Positions 9,250 to 21,254 of a DNA stretch of 64,000 bases are shown piece after piece (position 1 is the stretch's first letter; each line of letters begins with the position of its first letter). The notes under the pieces were generated by a model. It made no database searches. It saw nothing but the letters and a program-made list of their open reading frames with translations, and was not told the origin of the DNA. Source of the DNA: Basfia succiniciproducens (GTDB taxonomy: Bacteria > Pseudomonadota > Gammaproteobacteria > Enterobacterales > Pasteurellaceae); NCBI RefSeq assembly GCF_011455875.1, contig NZ_CP015031.1, positions 2,089,405 to 2,153,404 on the forward strand, given 5' to 3'. A program made the position numbers and the translations under genes.

Positions 9250-10359
9250 TTACTTATCCAGTTTTGCCAATAGCACGCCCGCTGCCACGGCAACATTGAG
9301 CCCGGTTTTCAACGGGTTTGCAAAAGACAGATTAATCACTTCATCACCGCTTTGAACTAACGCAGGATTTTCAGACTCGGTTAAAACGAAAACCACTTTT
9401 TGGGCTAACTGTAATTTATGCACGCCTTTCGCCTGTTTATTTGTTGTCGTGTGCACAACCTGGTAGCCGGCTTTACGCAATTTAGCCAATGCGTCGTCCG
9501 GGCTTTCCGTTTGCAATTGATGAATATATTCCATGCCGCCTTCGGCAACGCGCATCGCCGCCGCTGAATTTAACGGTTCCGCGTTATCGACAATAACACC
9601 TTTTACCCCGTAAAAGGCGCAAGTACGGATAATGCCGCCGATATTCTGCGGATTACGGACATTATCCAAAATAATTAGCGCATCCTGTTGACGGGGAATA
9701 TCCAAATAACCGGTAAGAGTGAAAGGACGGGCTTTTTTCACCAGCATACAAATCCCGCCGTGATGTTCGGTACCGCTAACCAGCTCCAGTTCCGCACGTT
9801 CAACCACGTGATAAACTTTTTTATTGGCGGCTAAATAGCTGAACATATCACCGATTTTATGCGCCGTTTCAACGGTCGCCCAAACCCGCACAATACTTTC
9901 CGGACGTTCGGCAAATAACGCGAGACATGCGCTTTCGCCGTATACTTTCATTTCCTCGGCGCGGTTTTTCTTAATTTTCTCGGGTGCGCGAGGCGACAAA
10001 GGCCCAGTTTTTTTTACACGCGGTTGTTCGCTTACACCGCTGCGTTTCATCACAACTTTCACATTGCCCAGTTTTGTTTCCGTAATTTTAGTTTCCTGCA
10101 GTATCGGACGCTCATTGCGACGCTCAAAAGTGCGGTCGTTTTTTGCCGGATTTTGACGTTCTTTGCGGTCAAAATCTTTATTTGACCGGCGATCCTGCGG
10201 TGCAAAACGGTCATTGTCCTGGGAACGGGAAAACTGCGCCCGGCTTTGCCCGAACTTTTCCTGCCGCTCGCCTACCGTACGTTCGTGAAAACGCTTTTGG
10301 TTACTTGGTTGTTGAAATTTTGCCGGTTGGAAAGCCGCTTTGTTGGATTTATCATTCAT
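9250..10359 (-). CDS. yfiF: TrmH/SpoU-family RNA methyltransferase (YfiF-like)
   Basis: 369 residues. The first 110 or so are rich in Arg, Lys, Gln and Asn and look disordered. A substrate-binding domain follows (KVYGESACLALF..., about 135-200), then the SPOUT methyltransferase domain with LDNVRNPQNIGGIIRT, EGGMEYIHQL and the C-terminal INLSFANPLKTGLNVAVA, which form the family's knotted SAM site. It probably 2'-O-methylates an RNA; the E. coli homologue YfiF has no settled target as far as I know. The basic N-terminal extension may bind RNA. No strong ribosome binding site was seen. Confidence 0.85.
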   Translation of the reverse strand: MNDKSNKAAFQPAKFQQPSNQKRFHERTVGERQEKFGQSRAQFSRSQDNDRFAPQDRRSNKDFDRKERQNPAKNDRTFERRNERPILQETKITETKLGNVKVVMKRSGVSEQPRVKKTGPLSPRAPEKIKKNRAEEMKVYGESACLALFAERPESIVRVWATVETAHKIGDMFSYLAANKKVYHVVERAELELVSGTEHHGGICMLVKKARPFTLTGYLDIPRQQDALIILDNVRNPQNIGGIIRTCAFYGVKGVIVDNAEPLNSAAAMRVAEGGMEYIHQLQTESPDDALAKLRKAGYQVVHTTTNKQAKGVHKLQLAQKVVFVLTESENPALVQSGDEVINLSFANPLKTGLNVAVAAGVLLAKLDK

Positions 10360-10509
10360 ATTAGAATCGCCAGTTAGTTAAATATTGAAAGATTTTCAAA
10401 AAATCTACGGCATTATAATAAAAAAAACCTTTTTTCTATCAATTTATACGCTAAATATTGTAAACTACAAAGTTGCAATAACGCATAACAGCGTAGAAGA
10501 AGAAAAATT

Positions 10510-11871
10510 ATGTTAGTTAATAAGATTAAACGAGCCAAACAACGCCTGGAACGGCTGCCGTATTTAGCACAGTCCGTCGCGGATTTTGAAGTGATTTATA
10601 ACCCGGCTCAATTTAAACAAACCATTATTCAACTTATTCGTTCGGCTAAAAATCGTATTTATATCACCGCACTTTATTGGCAATTTGACGAAGCCGGGCA
10701 AGAAATTTTAAATGAACTTTATGCCGCCAAACAAAAAAATCCCGCATTAGATGTGAAAGTTCTGGTGGACTGGCACCGCGCGCAGCGCAATCTGCTGGGG
10801 GCGGCAAAAGGCACCACAAATGCCGACTGGTATTGCGAACAACGGGTAAAACATCAGGCGCAGTCTATGTTCTTTGGGGTGCCTATCAACACCCGGGAAG
10901 TATTCGGTGTGTTGCACATTAAAGGTTTTGTATTTGACGATACCCTGCTTTACAGCGGTGCAAGCATTAACAACGTATATTTACATCACAAAGACAAATA
11001 CCGCTACGACCGCTACCAGAAAATCACCAACCCGGCATTGGCGGATGTTTTAGTGGCGTTTGTCAATCAATATTTACTTGACCCTAATGCCGTACACGCA
11101 CTGGACGACGCGGCTCGCCCCGCTACCAAAGAAATCAGAATGCACATTAAAGCGTTTCGCAAAAAATTAGCGCTGGAGGCGGGTTATTGGATTAATAATG
11201 CGGTTGCTTTCAGCAACGATCAATTGACCGTTTCGCCTTTATTCGGTTTAGGTACCAGTGGCAATGTATTGAATAATTGCATTGAAGATTTATTCATGCT
11301 GGTTAAAGAAAAACTGGTGATTTGTACGCCGTATTTTAATTTCCCCCGAACGCTAAAAGGCAAAATCAGTCATTTATTAAAACAGGGCAAGAAAGTGGAA
11401 ATCATCGTGGGCGATAAAGTAGCGAACGATTTTTATATTCCGCCGACCGAAGAATTTAAAATCGCAGGGGCGTTGCCTTATTTATATGAAAAAAACCTGC
11501 GCGCGTTCTGCAAAAAATTTGCCGCTCAAATTAATGAAGGTTTATTGGTCGTCCGCACCTGGAAAGACGGTGATAATACCTATCATTTGAAAGGAGTATG
11601 GGTGGATGAGGATTATATTCTGCTTACCGGCAACAATTTAAACCCGCGGGCATGGCGTTTGGATGCCGAAAACGGTTTATTGGTGCATGATCCGAAACAT
11701 GAGCTGAGAGTCCAAATGGAAGAAGAATTGCGACAAATCCGTCAACACACCACCGTCTTACGTCATTATTCGGAGTTGCAAAAAATGAACCAATATCCGG
11801 AACCCGTTCAACGCTTATTAAAACGCTTTGAACGCGTCAAAGTGGATAAACTGGTGAAAATGATCCTGTAA
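10510..11871 (+). CDS. pssA: Phosphatidylserine synthase (PssA), phospholipase D type
   Basis: The 453-residue protein is the gammaproteobacterial type of CDP-diacylglycerol-serine O-phosphatidyltransferase, the first step to phosphatidylethanolamine. It carries two HxK motifs of the phospholipase D superfamily: HIKGFVFDDTLLYSGASI in the first half and HLKGVWVDEDYILLTGNN in the second. Length matches E. coli PssA (451). It is normally a peripheral membrane protein associated with ribosomes. AGAAGAAG precedes the ATG. The gene stands alone, with a bidirectional terminator shared with pyrE. Confidence 0.95.
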   Translation: MLVNKIKRAKQRLERLPYLAQSVADFEVIYNPAQFKQTIIQLIRSAKNRIYITALYWQFDEAGQEILNELYAAKQKNPALDVKVLVDWHRAQRNLLGAAKGTTNADWYCEQRVKHQAQSMFFGVPINTREVFGVLHIKGFVFDDTLLYSGASINNVYLHHKDKYRYDRYQKITNPALADVLVAFVNQYLLDPNAVHALDDAARPATKEIRMHIKAFRKKLALEAGYWINNAVAFSNDQLTVSPLFGLGTSGNVLNNCIEDLFMLVKEKLVICTPYFNFPRTLKGKISHLLKQGKKVEIIVGDKVANDFYIPPTEEFKIAGALPYLYEKNLRAFCKKFAAQINEGLLVVRTWKDGDNTYHLKGVWVDEDYILLTGNNLNPRAWRLDAENGLLVHDPKHELRVQMEEELRQIRQHTTVLRHYSELQKMNQYPEPVQRLLKRFERVKVDKLVKMIL

Positions 11872-11881
11872 TGCCAACACA

Positions 11882-11924
11882 AAACTGCGGTCGAAATTTT
11901 GAAAAATTTGACCGCAGTTTTTTA
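11882..11924. terminator. Bidirectional terminator between pssA and pyrE
   Basis: AAACTGCGGTC at 11882-11892 pairs with GACCGCAGTTT at 11910-11920, with an AT-rich inner stem, and T-runs flank both sides. The sequence is one base off the uptake word (ACTGCGGT), so it has the same architecture as the paired-uptake-site terminators. Confidence 0.8.
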
Positions 11925-11947
11925 TTATTATGCTTTTCAGACGTTGT

Positions 11948-12592
11948 CTAAGCCACGCCGTATTGCTCGCGATAGGCTTTCATTGCCGGCAAATATTGGC
12001 TGTATTCGGGTTCATTTTCAATGAATTGCATTAAATCGTCTAAATCAATAATTGAAAGCACATCGCACCGATAATCGCGCTCTACTTCCTGAATTGCCGA
12101 TAATTCGCCTTTTCCCCGTTCTTTACGGTTTAACGCAATCACCACCGCCGCTAAACGGGCGTTATTGGCGGCAATAATATCCATGGCTTCGCGAATCGCC
12201 GTACCCGCCGTAATCACATCATCAACCAACAGAATTTTGCCTTGCAGCGGTGAACCGATAAGATTACCGCCTTCGCCGTGATCTTTGGCTTCTTTGCGGT
12301 TAAAACATACGGGTTTATCTAAATTAAATTTATTGAATAAGGCAACAGAAACCGTGGTGCCGATGGGAATGCCTTTATAAGCCGGCCCGAAAATCACATC
12401 ATAATTCAATCCGCTTGCCTGAATCGCCGAGGCATAAAATTCGCCTAAACGGGCTAAATCCGCCCCCGTATTAAACAATCCCGCATTAAAGAAATAAGGG
12501 CTGACGCGGCCTGATTTTAAAGTAAACTCACCGAAACGTAATACGTTGCGGCTTAGAGCGAATTTAATAAATTCCTGTTTGTAGTTTTGCAT
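11948..12592 (-). CDS. pyrE: Orotate phosphoribosyltransferase
   Basis: The 214-residue protein converts orotate and PRPP to orotidine 5'-phosphate in pyrimidine synthesis. The PRPP-binding motif is seen as [17 protein letters not shown], and the flexible-loop region as [13 protein letters not shown]. Length matches E. coli PyrE (213). It lies downstream of rph on the same strand with an 84-base gap that holds a probable attenuator (12621-12666), so expression should respond to the UTP pool. AGAGAT serves as ribosome binding site. Confidence 0.96.
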   Translation of the reverse strand: MQNYKQEFIKFALSRNVLRFGEFTLKSGRVSPYFFNAGLFNTGADLARLGEFYASAIQASGLNYDVIFGPAYKGIPIGTTVSVALFNKFNLDKPVCFNRKEAKDHGEGGNLIGSPLQGKILLVDDVITAGTAIREAMDIIAANNARLAAVVIALNRKERGKGELSAIQEVERDYRCDVLSIIDLDDLMQFIENEPEYSQYLPAMKAYREQYGVA

Positions 12593-12620
12593 ATTTATCT
12601 CTTTTTATTTTGAATTAATT

Positions 12621-12666
12621 TGTCCCTCAACGGGTGAAAAACAGGGACAGTATTTAGTCTGTCCCC
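12621..12666 (-). promoter_or_regulatory. Probable rph-pyrE attenuator with alternative hairpins
   Basis: Read on the minus strand, three complementary segments follow the rph stop: GGGACAG (12665-12659), CTGTCCCT (12650-12643) and AGGGACA (12627-12621). Segments 1 and 2 form a hairpin followed by TGTTTTTC, a weak terminator. Segments 2 and 3 form a competing hairpin without a T-run. The rph stop codon is 11-12 bases before segment 1, and a U-rich stretch lies between. This is the geometry of UTP-sensitive coupled attenuation known for E. coli rph-pyrE, where a ribosome close behind the polymerase blocks the terminator. The regulation itself is inferred. Confidence 0.7.
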
Positions 12667-12676
12667 GTTATAAAAT

Positions 12677-13399
12677 TTAACAATCCGCGGCTAACGCTCT
12701 GCGCTGCGCATCAAAAATCATATTGCACCCTTGTTTGGCTAAATTTAACAGGGTTAGTAATTCTTCATGGCTGAAGGGCTCGCCTTCCGCCGTTCCCTGC
12801 ACTTCAATCATTCTGCCGTCTTCCATCATCACCACATTCATGTCGGTTTCCGCTGCGGAATCTTCCACATATTCTAAGTCGCAAACCGCTTCGCCGTTCA
12901 CAATCCCGACGGAAACGGCCGCCACCAAACCTTTAAGCGGACAGGTTTTTAAAGTGCCGTTTTCCACCAATGCATTAATGGCATCGGTTAACGCCACGCA
13001 AGCACCGGTAATAGATGCGGTACGGGTGCCGCCGTCAGCCTGAATCACATCGCAGTCTAAGGTAATCGAACGTTCGCCTAACGCCGTTAAATCCACCATA
13101 GCTCGCAATGAACGCGCAATTAAACGTTGAATTTCCATGGTACGACCGCCCTGTTTTCCTTTTGCCGCTTCACGCAGCATACGGCTGTGAGTGGAACGCG
13201 GCAACATGCCGTATTCGGCGGTTACCCAACCTTGCCCTTGACCTTTTAAAAAACGAGGGACGGAATCTTCTACCGTCGCCGTACAAATTACTTTCGTATC
13301 GCCGAATTCCACTAGCACCGAACCTTCCGCATGTTTTGTGTAGTGACGGGTAATTTTAATCGGGCGCGGTTCGTTTACCGCTCTATTATTTGGACGCAT
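12677..13399 (-). CDS. rph: Ribonuclease PH
   Basis: The 240-residue protein is the phosphorolytic 3' exoribonuclease that trims tRNA 3' ends and degrades structured rRNA. The N-terminus [16 protein letters not shown], the [19 protein letters not shown] segment and [16 protein letters not shown] are typical and complete. The frame is intact to the C-terminus, unlike the frameshifted rph of E. coli K-12. It is followed by the pyrE attenuator; translation of its 3' end probably controls pyrE readthrough. AGGGA precedes the ATG. It is divergent from yicC across 163 bases. Confidence 0.96.
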   Translation of the reverse strand: MRPNNRAVNEPRPIKITRHYTKHAEGSVLVEFGDTKVICTATVEDSVPRFLKGQGQGWVTAEYGMLPRSTHSRMLREAAKGKQGGRTMEIQRLIARSLRAMVDLTALGERSITLDCDVIQADGGTRTASITGACVALTDAINALVENGTLKTCPLKGLVAAVSVGIVNGEAVCDLEYVEDSAAETDMNVVMMEDGRMIEVQGTAEGEPFSHEELLTLLNLAKQGCNMIFDAQRRALAADC

Positions 13400-13562
13400 T
13401 TTATTTCCCTATGATTTAGCTGAGGGCTTAAACGCCCTAATATATCGGCGGAATAAATTCCGCGCTGCAAAACGGGGCTTATTTTAGCACGCAAAATGAC
13501 AGAAATGAAATTTACCAGTACAATAGCCGCGGTAAATTGATATACAAATTCAGGAGAAAGAT

Positions 13563-14426
13563 ATGATTTACAGCATGACAGCCTTTGCACGCCACGAGAT
13601 CAAAAAAGATTGGGGCGATGCCGTATGGGAAATCCGTTCCGTTAATCAACGTTATTTGGAAAATTTTTTTCGGTTGCCGGAACAGTTTCGCGGTTTAGAA
13701 AACAATCTGCGCGAAAAACTGCGGCAAAACCTTACGCGCGGGAAAATCGAATGCAGTTTACGCATCGACAGTAAAAAACAAACCAGTGCCGAACTGAATT
13801 TAAATAAAGATCTCGCCGAACAGGTTATTCAGTCCCTAAAATGGATTAAACAACAAGCGGGTGAAGGGGAAATTAATTTAAATGACGTGTTACGTTATCC
13901 CGGTGTAGTAGAAGCGCCGGAACAGGATCTTGACGCCATCAGCCAGGATTTATTAAACGCTTTCGACGAATTATTAAAAGACTTCATTGCCATGCGTGCC
14001 CGCGAAGGGGAAAAATTACACACCGTTATTCGGCAGCGTCTGGACGCTATTTCCGTGGAGGCCGATAAAGTGCGCGCACAAATGCCGGAAGTGCTGCAAT
14101 GGCAACGCGATCGCATTCTGCAACGTTTTGAAGAAATCCAACTGCAACCGGATCCGTCCCGTTTAGAACAGGAAATGGTGTTGTTGGCGCAAAGAATTGA
14201 TGTGGCGGAAGAACTTGACCGCCTGCAAATGCATGTTAAAGAAACCGCCTCGATTCTGAAAAAAGGCGGTGCGGTCGGGCGTAAACTGGATTTTATGATG
14301 CAGGAATTAAATCGCGAATCAAATACCCTCGCCTCAAAGTCAATTAATGCGGATATCACCGCTTCCGCCGTGGAATTAAAAGTATTAATCGAACAAATGC
14401 GCGAACAAATTCAAAATTTAGAATAA
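13563..14426 (+). CDS. yicC: YicC-family endoribonuclease
   Basis: The 287-residue protein begins with the family signature MIYSMTAFARHE and ends with the conserved MMQELNRESNTLASKS plus a coiled-coil-like tail. YicC proteins are conserved near rph or gmk. Recent work assigns E. coli YicC an endoribonuclease or RNase adaptor role in small RNA turnover; I rely on general knowledge for this. The gene is divergent from rph, and ygfZ follows after 8 bases. CAGGAGA precedes the ATG. Confidence 0.9.
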   Translation: MIYSMTAFARHEIKKDWGDAVWEIRSVNQRYLENFFRLPEQFRGLENNLREKLRQNLTRGKIECSLRIDSKKQTSAELNLNKDLAEQVIQSLKWIKQQAGEGEINLNDVLRYPGVVEAPEQDLDAISQDLLNAFDELLKDFIAMRAREGEKLHTVIRQRLDAISVEADKVRAQMPEVLQWQRDRILQRFEEIQLQPDPSRLEQEMVLLAQRIDVAEELDRLQMHVKETASILKKGGAVGRKLDFMMQELNRESNTLASKSINADITASAVELKVLIEQMREQIQNLE

Positions 14427-14434
14427 GGTCGTTT

Positions 14435-15268
14435 ATGACAAAATTAATTCATTTAACTCAATATAAACTCATTGAATTAACCGGCGTTGACAGCGAAAAA
14501 TTCCTGCAGGGGCAATTAACCTGTGACGTCACAAAGCTTAAAACAGGCGATTCGACCCTTACCGCCCATTGCGATCCGAAAGGCAAAGTCAGTTCCGTTT
14601 TCCGCTTAATCCGGGTTGCTCAAGAGCAATTTTATTTATTGTTCCGTACCGATTTATTACCGGCGGGTTTGGAACAGTTGAAAAAATACGCGGTTTTCTC
14701 AAAAGTCGCCTTTGCCGAACCGGAAGTTCAACTTGCGGGCGTTATCGGTGAAAACTGCGGTCAATTTTCCGCAAGTTTTGTCGTTAATTCAGGCAATGCC
14801 GCCATATTGATTAATCCGGCGGAACGCCTTGAATTTAATGCCTCCGCCGAAGCATGGGATTGTGTTGAAATCCAACGGGGTTATCCTATTCTTTCGGCGA
14901 AAACGCAAAACGAATTTATCCCGCAGGCGCTGAATCTGCAATGTATAGAGCAGGCGGTTTCTTTCCAGAAAGGTTGCTATATCGGGCAAGAAACCGTAGC
15001 GAGGGCAAAATACCGCGGCGCCAATAAACGCGCGATGTTTATTTTTAAAGCCCGCAGTCAAATCATCCCGGAAATCGGCGGTGAAATTGAAATGCGACTG
15101 GAAAACGGCTGGCGCAAAACCGGTGTGATTCTAAGTGCGGTCAATTTCGGCGAAGTTTTATGGCTCCAAGTGGTGCTAAATAACCGGCTCGAAGATGGGC
15201 AACAATTCCGTCTGGCGGCGGATGAAACCGCATTGGAATTGTATCCGTTACCTTACGAATTGGTTTAA
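14435..15268 (+). CDS. ygfZ: Folate-binding YgfZ, iron-sulfur assembly and tRNA modification protein
   Basis: The 277-residue protein resembles the glycine cleavage T-protein fold. It carries the YgfZ hallmark KGCYIGQETVAR (about residues 180-190), which includes the conserved Cys. YgfZ binds tetrahydrofolate and supports iron-sulfur enzymes such as the tRNA thiotransferase MiaB. It is slightly shorter than E. coli YgfZ (326). It sits 8 bases after yicC, so it is probably in the same transcript. It is followed by a palindromic repeat and an uptake-site terminator. Confidence 0.9.
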   Translation: MTKLIHLTQYKLIELTGVDSEKFLQGQLTCDVTKLKTGDSTLTAHCDPKGKVSSVFRLIRVAQEQFYLLFRTDLLPAGLEQLKKYAVFSKVAFAEPEVQLAGVIGENCGQFSASFVVNSGNAAILINPAERLEFNASAEAWDCVEIQRGYPILSAKTQNEFIPQALNLQCIEQAVSFQKGCYIGQETVARAKYRGANKRAMFIFKARSQIIPEIGGEIEMRLENGWRKTGVILSAVNFGEVLWLQVVLNNRLEDGQQFRLAADETALELYPLPYELV

Positions 15269-15273
15269 TAATC

Positions 15274-15310
15274 TTTAGGGGCCGTTTATAAAAGATAAAC
15301 AGCCCCTAAA
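15274..15310. repeat. 37-base palindromic repeat after ygfZ
   Basis: TTTAGGGGC-C-GTTTAT, loop AAAAG, ATAAAC-A-GCCCCTAAA: a 15-pair hairpin with one C-A mismatch. The right 29 bases recur exactly at 8876-8904. It lacks a T-run of its own and overlaps the start of the next terminator by three bases. Confidence 0.7.
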
Positions 15311-15350
15311 AGTGCGGTGGAAATTCGCGAAATTTTAACCGCACTTTTTC
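15308..15350 (+). terminator. Paired uptake-site terminator after ygfZ
   Basis: AAAAGTGCGGT at 15308 pairs with ACCGCACTTTT at 15338, and AAATT pairs with AATTT inside. The downstream tail is TTTTTC. It ends the yicC-ygfZ unit. Confidence 0.8.
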
Positions 15351-15361
15351 TCTTGCGCCGA

Positions 15362-15390
15362 TTGAGTTAATCCGCACTTTGCTATATACT
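15362..15390 (+). promoter_or_regulatory. Predicted sigma-70 promoter for pyrG
   Basis: TTGAGT (15362-15367) is followed, after exactly 17 bases, by TATACT (15385-15390). Transcription would begin near 15397, giving a leader of about 165 bases before the pyrG ATG. A second -10-like TATAAT lies at 15516-15521 with no good -35 box. Confidence 0.6.
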
Positions 15391-15405
15391 ATCGTCCCGT
15401 CTTGA

Positions 15406-18605
<3,200 letters not shown>

Positions 18606-18640
18606 TTGCAAATTGAGTTGATTAAAAACTCGTAAAATTT

Positions 18641-18682
18641 ACACCGCACTTTTGTTGAAAGATAAAAGTGCGGTGTTTTTTT
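18641..18682 (+). terminator. Paired uptake-site terminator after eno
   Basis: ACACCGCACTTTT (18641-18653) and AAAAGTGCGGTGT (18664-18676) form a perfect 13-pair stem followed by seven T residues. Confidence 0.88.
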
Positions 18683-18729
18683 GTGTTATTTTCTTTTAGT
18701 GAGGAATGCTTGATATTCGGTTTATGTAA

Positions 18730-19347
18730 TTAGATTCCGGGTTTTGTAGCGGCTAAAATCGCATATTTATTATTCATGTCCTCCGCCCAGGTTACCAAAT
18801 GAGGGAAATGAGCGGCCAAATCATAGCCTATCTTATCCGCACGGAAAATCCACCAATCGATCAGGCAAACAGCAGTTATAGTGCCAATGTTTAACTCGGT
18901 ACCGAAGGGGACAAGCGCTTGTTCAAGCTGGGTAAAACTCCGAACATTGCGATCCATTAATTGTTGATGACGACTTGTCCACCATTCATTTTCCGGACGT
19001 AACATTTTTTCCGCTACCATCGGCATAGTGTTTTCCATAATACCGTCAACTAAATTATGTAACGCCAGTACTGCCCAGCGCGGTTTACCGCTCTCAGGAA
19101 TCAGCTTAGGGCAGGCGCCTTTTTGATCGAGATATTCACAAATTAATAAACTACCGAAAAGCCAATTACCGCAATTACGTTGTAAAGCCGGTATCCGCCC
19201 GAGCGGATTTACCTGGTTATGAGGGGAATCGGGATCGAAAGACGATGTAATACGTAATAAATCGGTTTTATCTTCAAGCTGTTGATGTTTTAAGGTCACC
19301 AACACCTTACGCGCAAACGGACTTGTTGTTGAATACCAAAGTTTCAT
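18730..19347 (-). CDS. Glutathione S-transferase family protein (YibF-like)
   Basis: The 205-residue protein has an N-terminal thioredoxin-like GST domain (MKLWYSTTSPFARKV, then the cis-Pro region NPLGRIPAL and SLLICEYLD) and an all-helical C-terminal domain. Ser or Tyr near residues 6-9 could bind glutathione. Length and sequence style fit the YibF branch of bacterial GSTs, whose physiological substrate is unknown to me. It stands alone and is divergent from the Nudix gene. GST-family membership is firm; a specific function is not. Confidence 0.85.
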   Translation of the reverse strand: MKLWYSTTSPFARKVLVTLKHQQLEDKTDLLRITSSFDPDSPHNQVNPLGRIPALQRNCGNWLFGSLLICEYLDQKGACPKLIPESGKPRWAVLALHNLVDGIMENTMPMVAEKMLRPENEWWTSRHQQLMDRNVRSFTQLEQALVPFGTELNIGTITAVCLIDWWIFRADKIGYDLAAHFPHLVTWAEDMNNKYAILAATKPGI

Positions 19348-19461
19348 ATTAACCTTTCTGTAATAAATAAATTTCGTGTATATATATCATATAAAATACA
19401 ACCTTTATTTATATGCTACAATGTGAACCTAGTATATTTTTGTAAAATGTATAGATTTCAA

Positions 19462-20091
19462 ATGACAGATAAATTATTAAACGAACCCTGGCTCACTTGG
19501 GCGATACAAATTCAGGCAATTGCGCAAAACGGGCTGGCTTATTGCCAAAATGTGTATGATATCGAACGTTATGAACAGCTGCGCGATATCGCGGCGGCGA
19601 TGTTGAGCTATAAAACGGCGATTCCACAAGATAAGGTAAAAAATTTATTTTGCAACGAACAAGGTTATCAGACGCCGAAAGTAGATACGCGGGCGGCAAT
19701 TTTTAAAGACGATAAAATTCTGTTAGTGCAGGAATCCGACGGGCTTTGGTCTTTGCCCGGCGGTTGGTGCGACGTATTGGAAAGCATTGATTCCAATACC
19801 GTAAAAGAAACCCGGGAAGAGGCGGGGCTTGATATCAATACGCAATTTATTATCGCCATTCATGATCAACACAAGCGCAATTATCCGCCTTTTGCCTATG
19901 CGGTGCTGAAAACATTTGTGATGTGCGAATTGATTGAGGGTGAATTTCGGCCGAATAGCGAAACTATAGCTTCGGACTGGTTTGCGCTTGATGAATTGCC
20001 GCCGATGGCGGAAGAAAAAAATACCCCCTCGCAGGTTGAATTATGCTTTCAGGCGCACCATAGTAAGCATTGGGTTACGCAATTTGACTAA
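19462..20091 (+). CDS. Nudix hydrolase with N-terminal helical domain
   Basis: About 209 residues from this ATG. The first 60 residues match the small helical domain often found ahead of Nudix domains acting on nucleoside diphosphates linked to another moiety (PF12535 type). The Nudix box reads G-x5-E-x7-KETREEAGL, so the usual first Arg is Lys. The substrate may be an ADP-sugar or similar compound. The start is uncertain: a GTG at 19423 and an ATG at 19447 are in frame, and none has a clear ribosome binding site. The next gene starts 9 bases after the stop, so the two are likely co-transcribed. Confidence 0.85.
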   Translation: MTDKLLNEPWLTWAIQIQAIAQNGLAYCQNVYDIERYEQLRDIAAAMLSYKTAIPQDKVKNLFCNEQGYQTPKVDTRAAIFKDDKILLVQESDGLWSLPGGWCDVLESIDSNTVKETREEAGLDINTQFIIAIHDQHKRNYPPFAYAVLKTFVMCELIEGEFRPNSETIASDWFALDELPPMAEEKNTPSQVELCFQAHHSKHWVTQFD

Positions 20092-20100
20092 GGATAAAAA

Positions 20101-20505
20101 ATGCTACATTTAGTTTTAGAAGACAGACACATTATTGGTCAGGAAAAACGCCTCGGCGTGCATTCTACCGAACAGGATCACCTTGCGGTGGTATTTGAAG
20201 ACGACGGCGAAACCGGCTATTTTTACGCCATCAACACGCAAGAAGCGCAACCGGTTGTCGATAGCCTTTCCGTTTATAATGTAAACGGTATCGAGAGTTT
20301 ACAGGAACCCCGCCAAGTGCAAATTTGTTGGAGTGAAGACGGAAACAGAGCTTTTCTTCTGGTAAACGGTTATCCCCATGCCGCCTTTGATTTTACCCGT
20401 TTAATCGGTTATAACCACAGCAAATATCCGTTACCGGAATTAGGTAGTATGTGGTCACATGAAAATATCACTGATAAACTTGTGGAAGAATGGTTGACAC
20501 CTTAA
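20101..20505 (+). CDS. Small conserved protein, possibly DUF2251
   Basis: 134 residues, acidic, no membrane segment or signal peptide. The sequence reads as a compact beta-rich domain (LAVVFEDDGETGYFYAI, VQICWSEDGNRAFLLVNG). It resembles the uncharacterised DUF2251 family found in Haemophilus relatives; this assignment is from memory. AAGGAT precedes the ATG, 9 bases after the Nudix stop, which suggests an operon. I cannot assign a function. Confidence 0.7.
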   Translation: MLHLVLEDRHIIGQEKRLGVHSTEQDHLAVVFEDDGETGYFYAINTQEAQPVVDSLSVYNVNGIESLQEPRQVQICWSEDGNRAFLLVNGYPHAAFDFTRLIGYNHSKYPLPELGSMWSHENITDKLVEEWLTP

Positions 20506-20511
20506 TTTTTA

Positions 20512-20551
20512 GCGGTAAGTAAAAACTTTTCAAAAACTAACCGCACTTTTA
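20512..20551 (+). terminator. Possible terminator with one uptake site
   Basis: GCGGTAAGT (20512-20520) pairs with ACTAACCGC (20536-20544) with one A-A mismatch, followed by ACTTTTA. One arm contains a complete uptake word; the other is degenerate. Confidence 0.5.
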
Positions 20552-20696
20552 TGTACGGAGTCATGTTTTGTATCCGCATATAATCGATACACGATATATT
20601 TTATCGCACTGAAAGTAGGATGCCATGCTTGGCGTCCTTAATATGACAAGACAAAATATATTCATAATATTGGCATTTTCAAATGAGATAAATAAG

Positions 20697-21254
20697 ATGG
20701 AATTACAGGATAAATTATTAATTGCAATGCCGAATTTACAGGATAGCTATTTTTCCCAGTCGGTGATTTATATTTGCGAACATAATGAGCAAGGCGCTAT
20801 GGGATTGGTATTGAATCAGGTTACCGATCTCAGTATTGCGGAACTTGTGGCCAAATTAAATTTTATGATGGCGGACGGTCGTCATTATCCCGAAACCTAT
20901 GTGTTCGCCGGCGGGCCTGTGAGTATGGATCGCGGGTTTATTTTGCATACGGCAACAGAACGTACTTTTGAGCACAGTTATCGGGTAACGGATAATCTAC
21001 AGTTAACCACTTCGGAAGATGTCATTGAAACTTTCGGTACGCCTGAGGCACCGGAAAAGTATTTAGTCGCCCTTGGTTGCGCCACCTGGACATCCGGACA
21101 ATTGGAAAAAGAAATCGCTGACAACGATTGGTTAGTGGTGCCGGCGAATAATCATATTTTATTCGATGTACCTTGGGCTGAACGTTGGACGGCCGCACAA
21201 CAATTATTGGGTTTCCAACCGGCTAATTTGGTGGCGGAGGCAGGGTATTGTTAA
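20697..21254 (+). CDS. yqgE: YqgE/AlgH family protein
   Basis: About 185 residues from the ATG at 20697, where the family's usual start [21 protein letters not shown] begins (part shown). Further conserved blocks are [22 protein letters not shown] and the C-terminal [13 protein letters not shown]. The function is not established; it is widely conserved in gammaproteobacteria beside ruvX (yqgF), as here. An upstream in-frame start at 20625 would add 24 hydrophobic residues not seen in the family. The stop overlaps the ruvX start (TAATG), so translation is coupled. Confidence 0.9.
   Translation: MELQDKLLIAMPNLQDSYFSQSVIYICEHNEQGAMGLVLNQVTDLSIAELVAKLNFMMADGRHYPETYVFAGGPVSMDRGFILHTATERTFEHSYRVTDNLQLTTSEDVIETFGTPEAPEKYLVALGCATWTSGQLEKEIADNDWLVVPANNHILFDVPWAERWTAAQQLLGFQPANLVAEAGYC

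Noticed and set aside
13895-14359. 154-codon open frame antisense to yicC
   Set aside because: Ser/Cys/Arg-rich translation with no domain; it is a shadow of yicC codon structure.
20625-20696. 24-residue hydrophobic extension of YqgE that looks like a signal peptide
   Set aside because: YqgE proteins start at the ELQDKLL segment and are cytosolic; the extension has no ribosome binding site.
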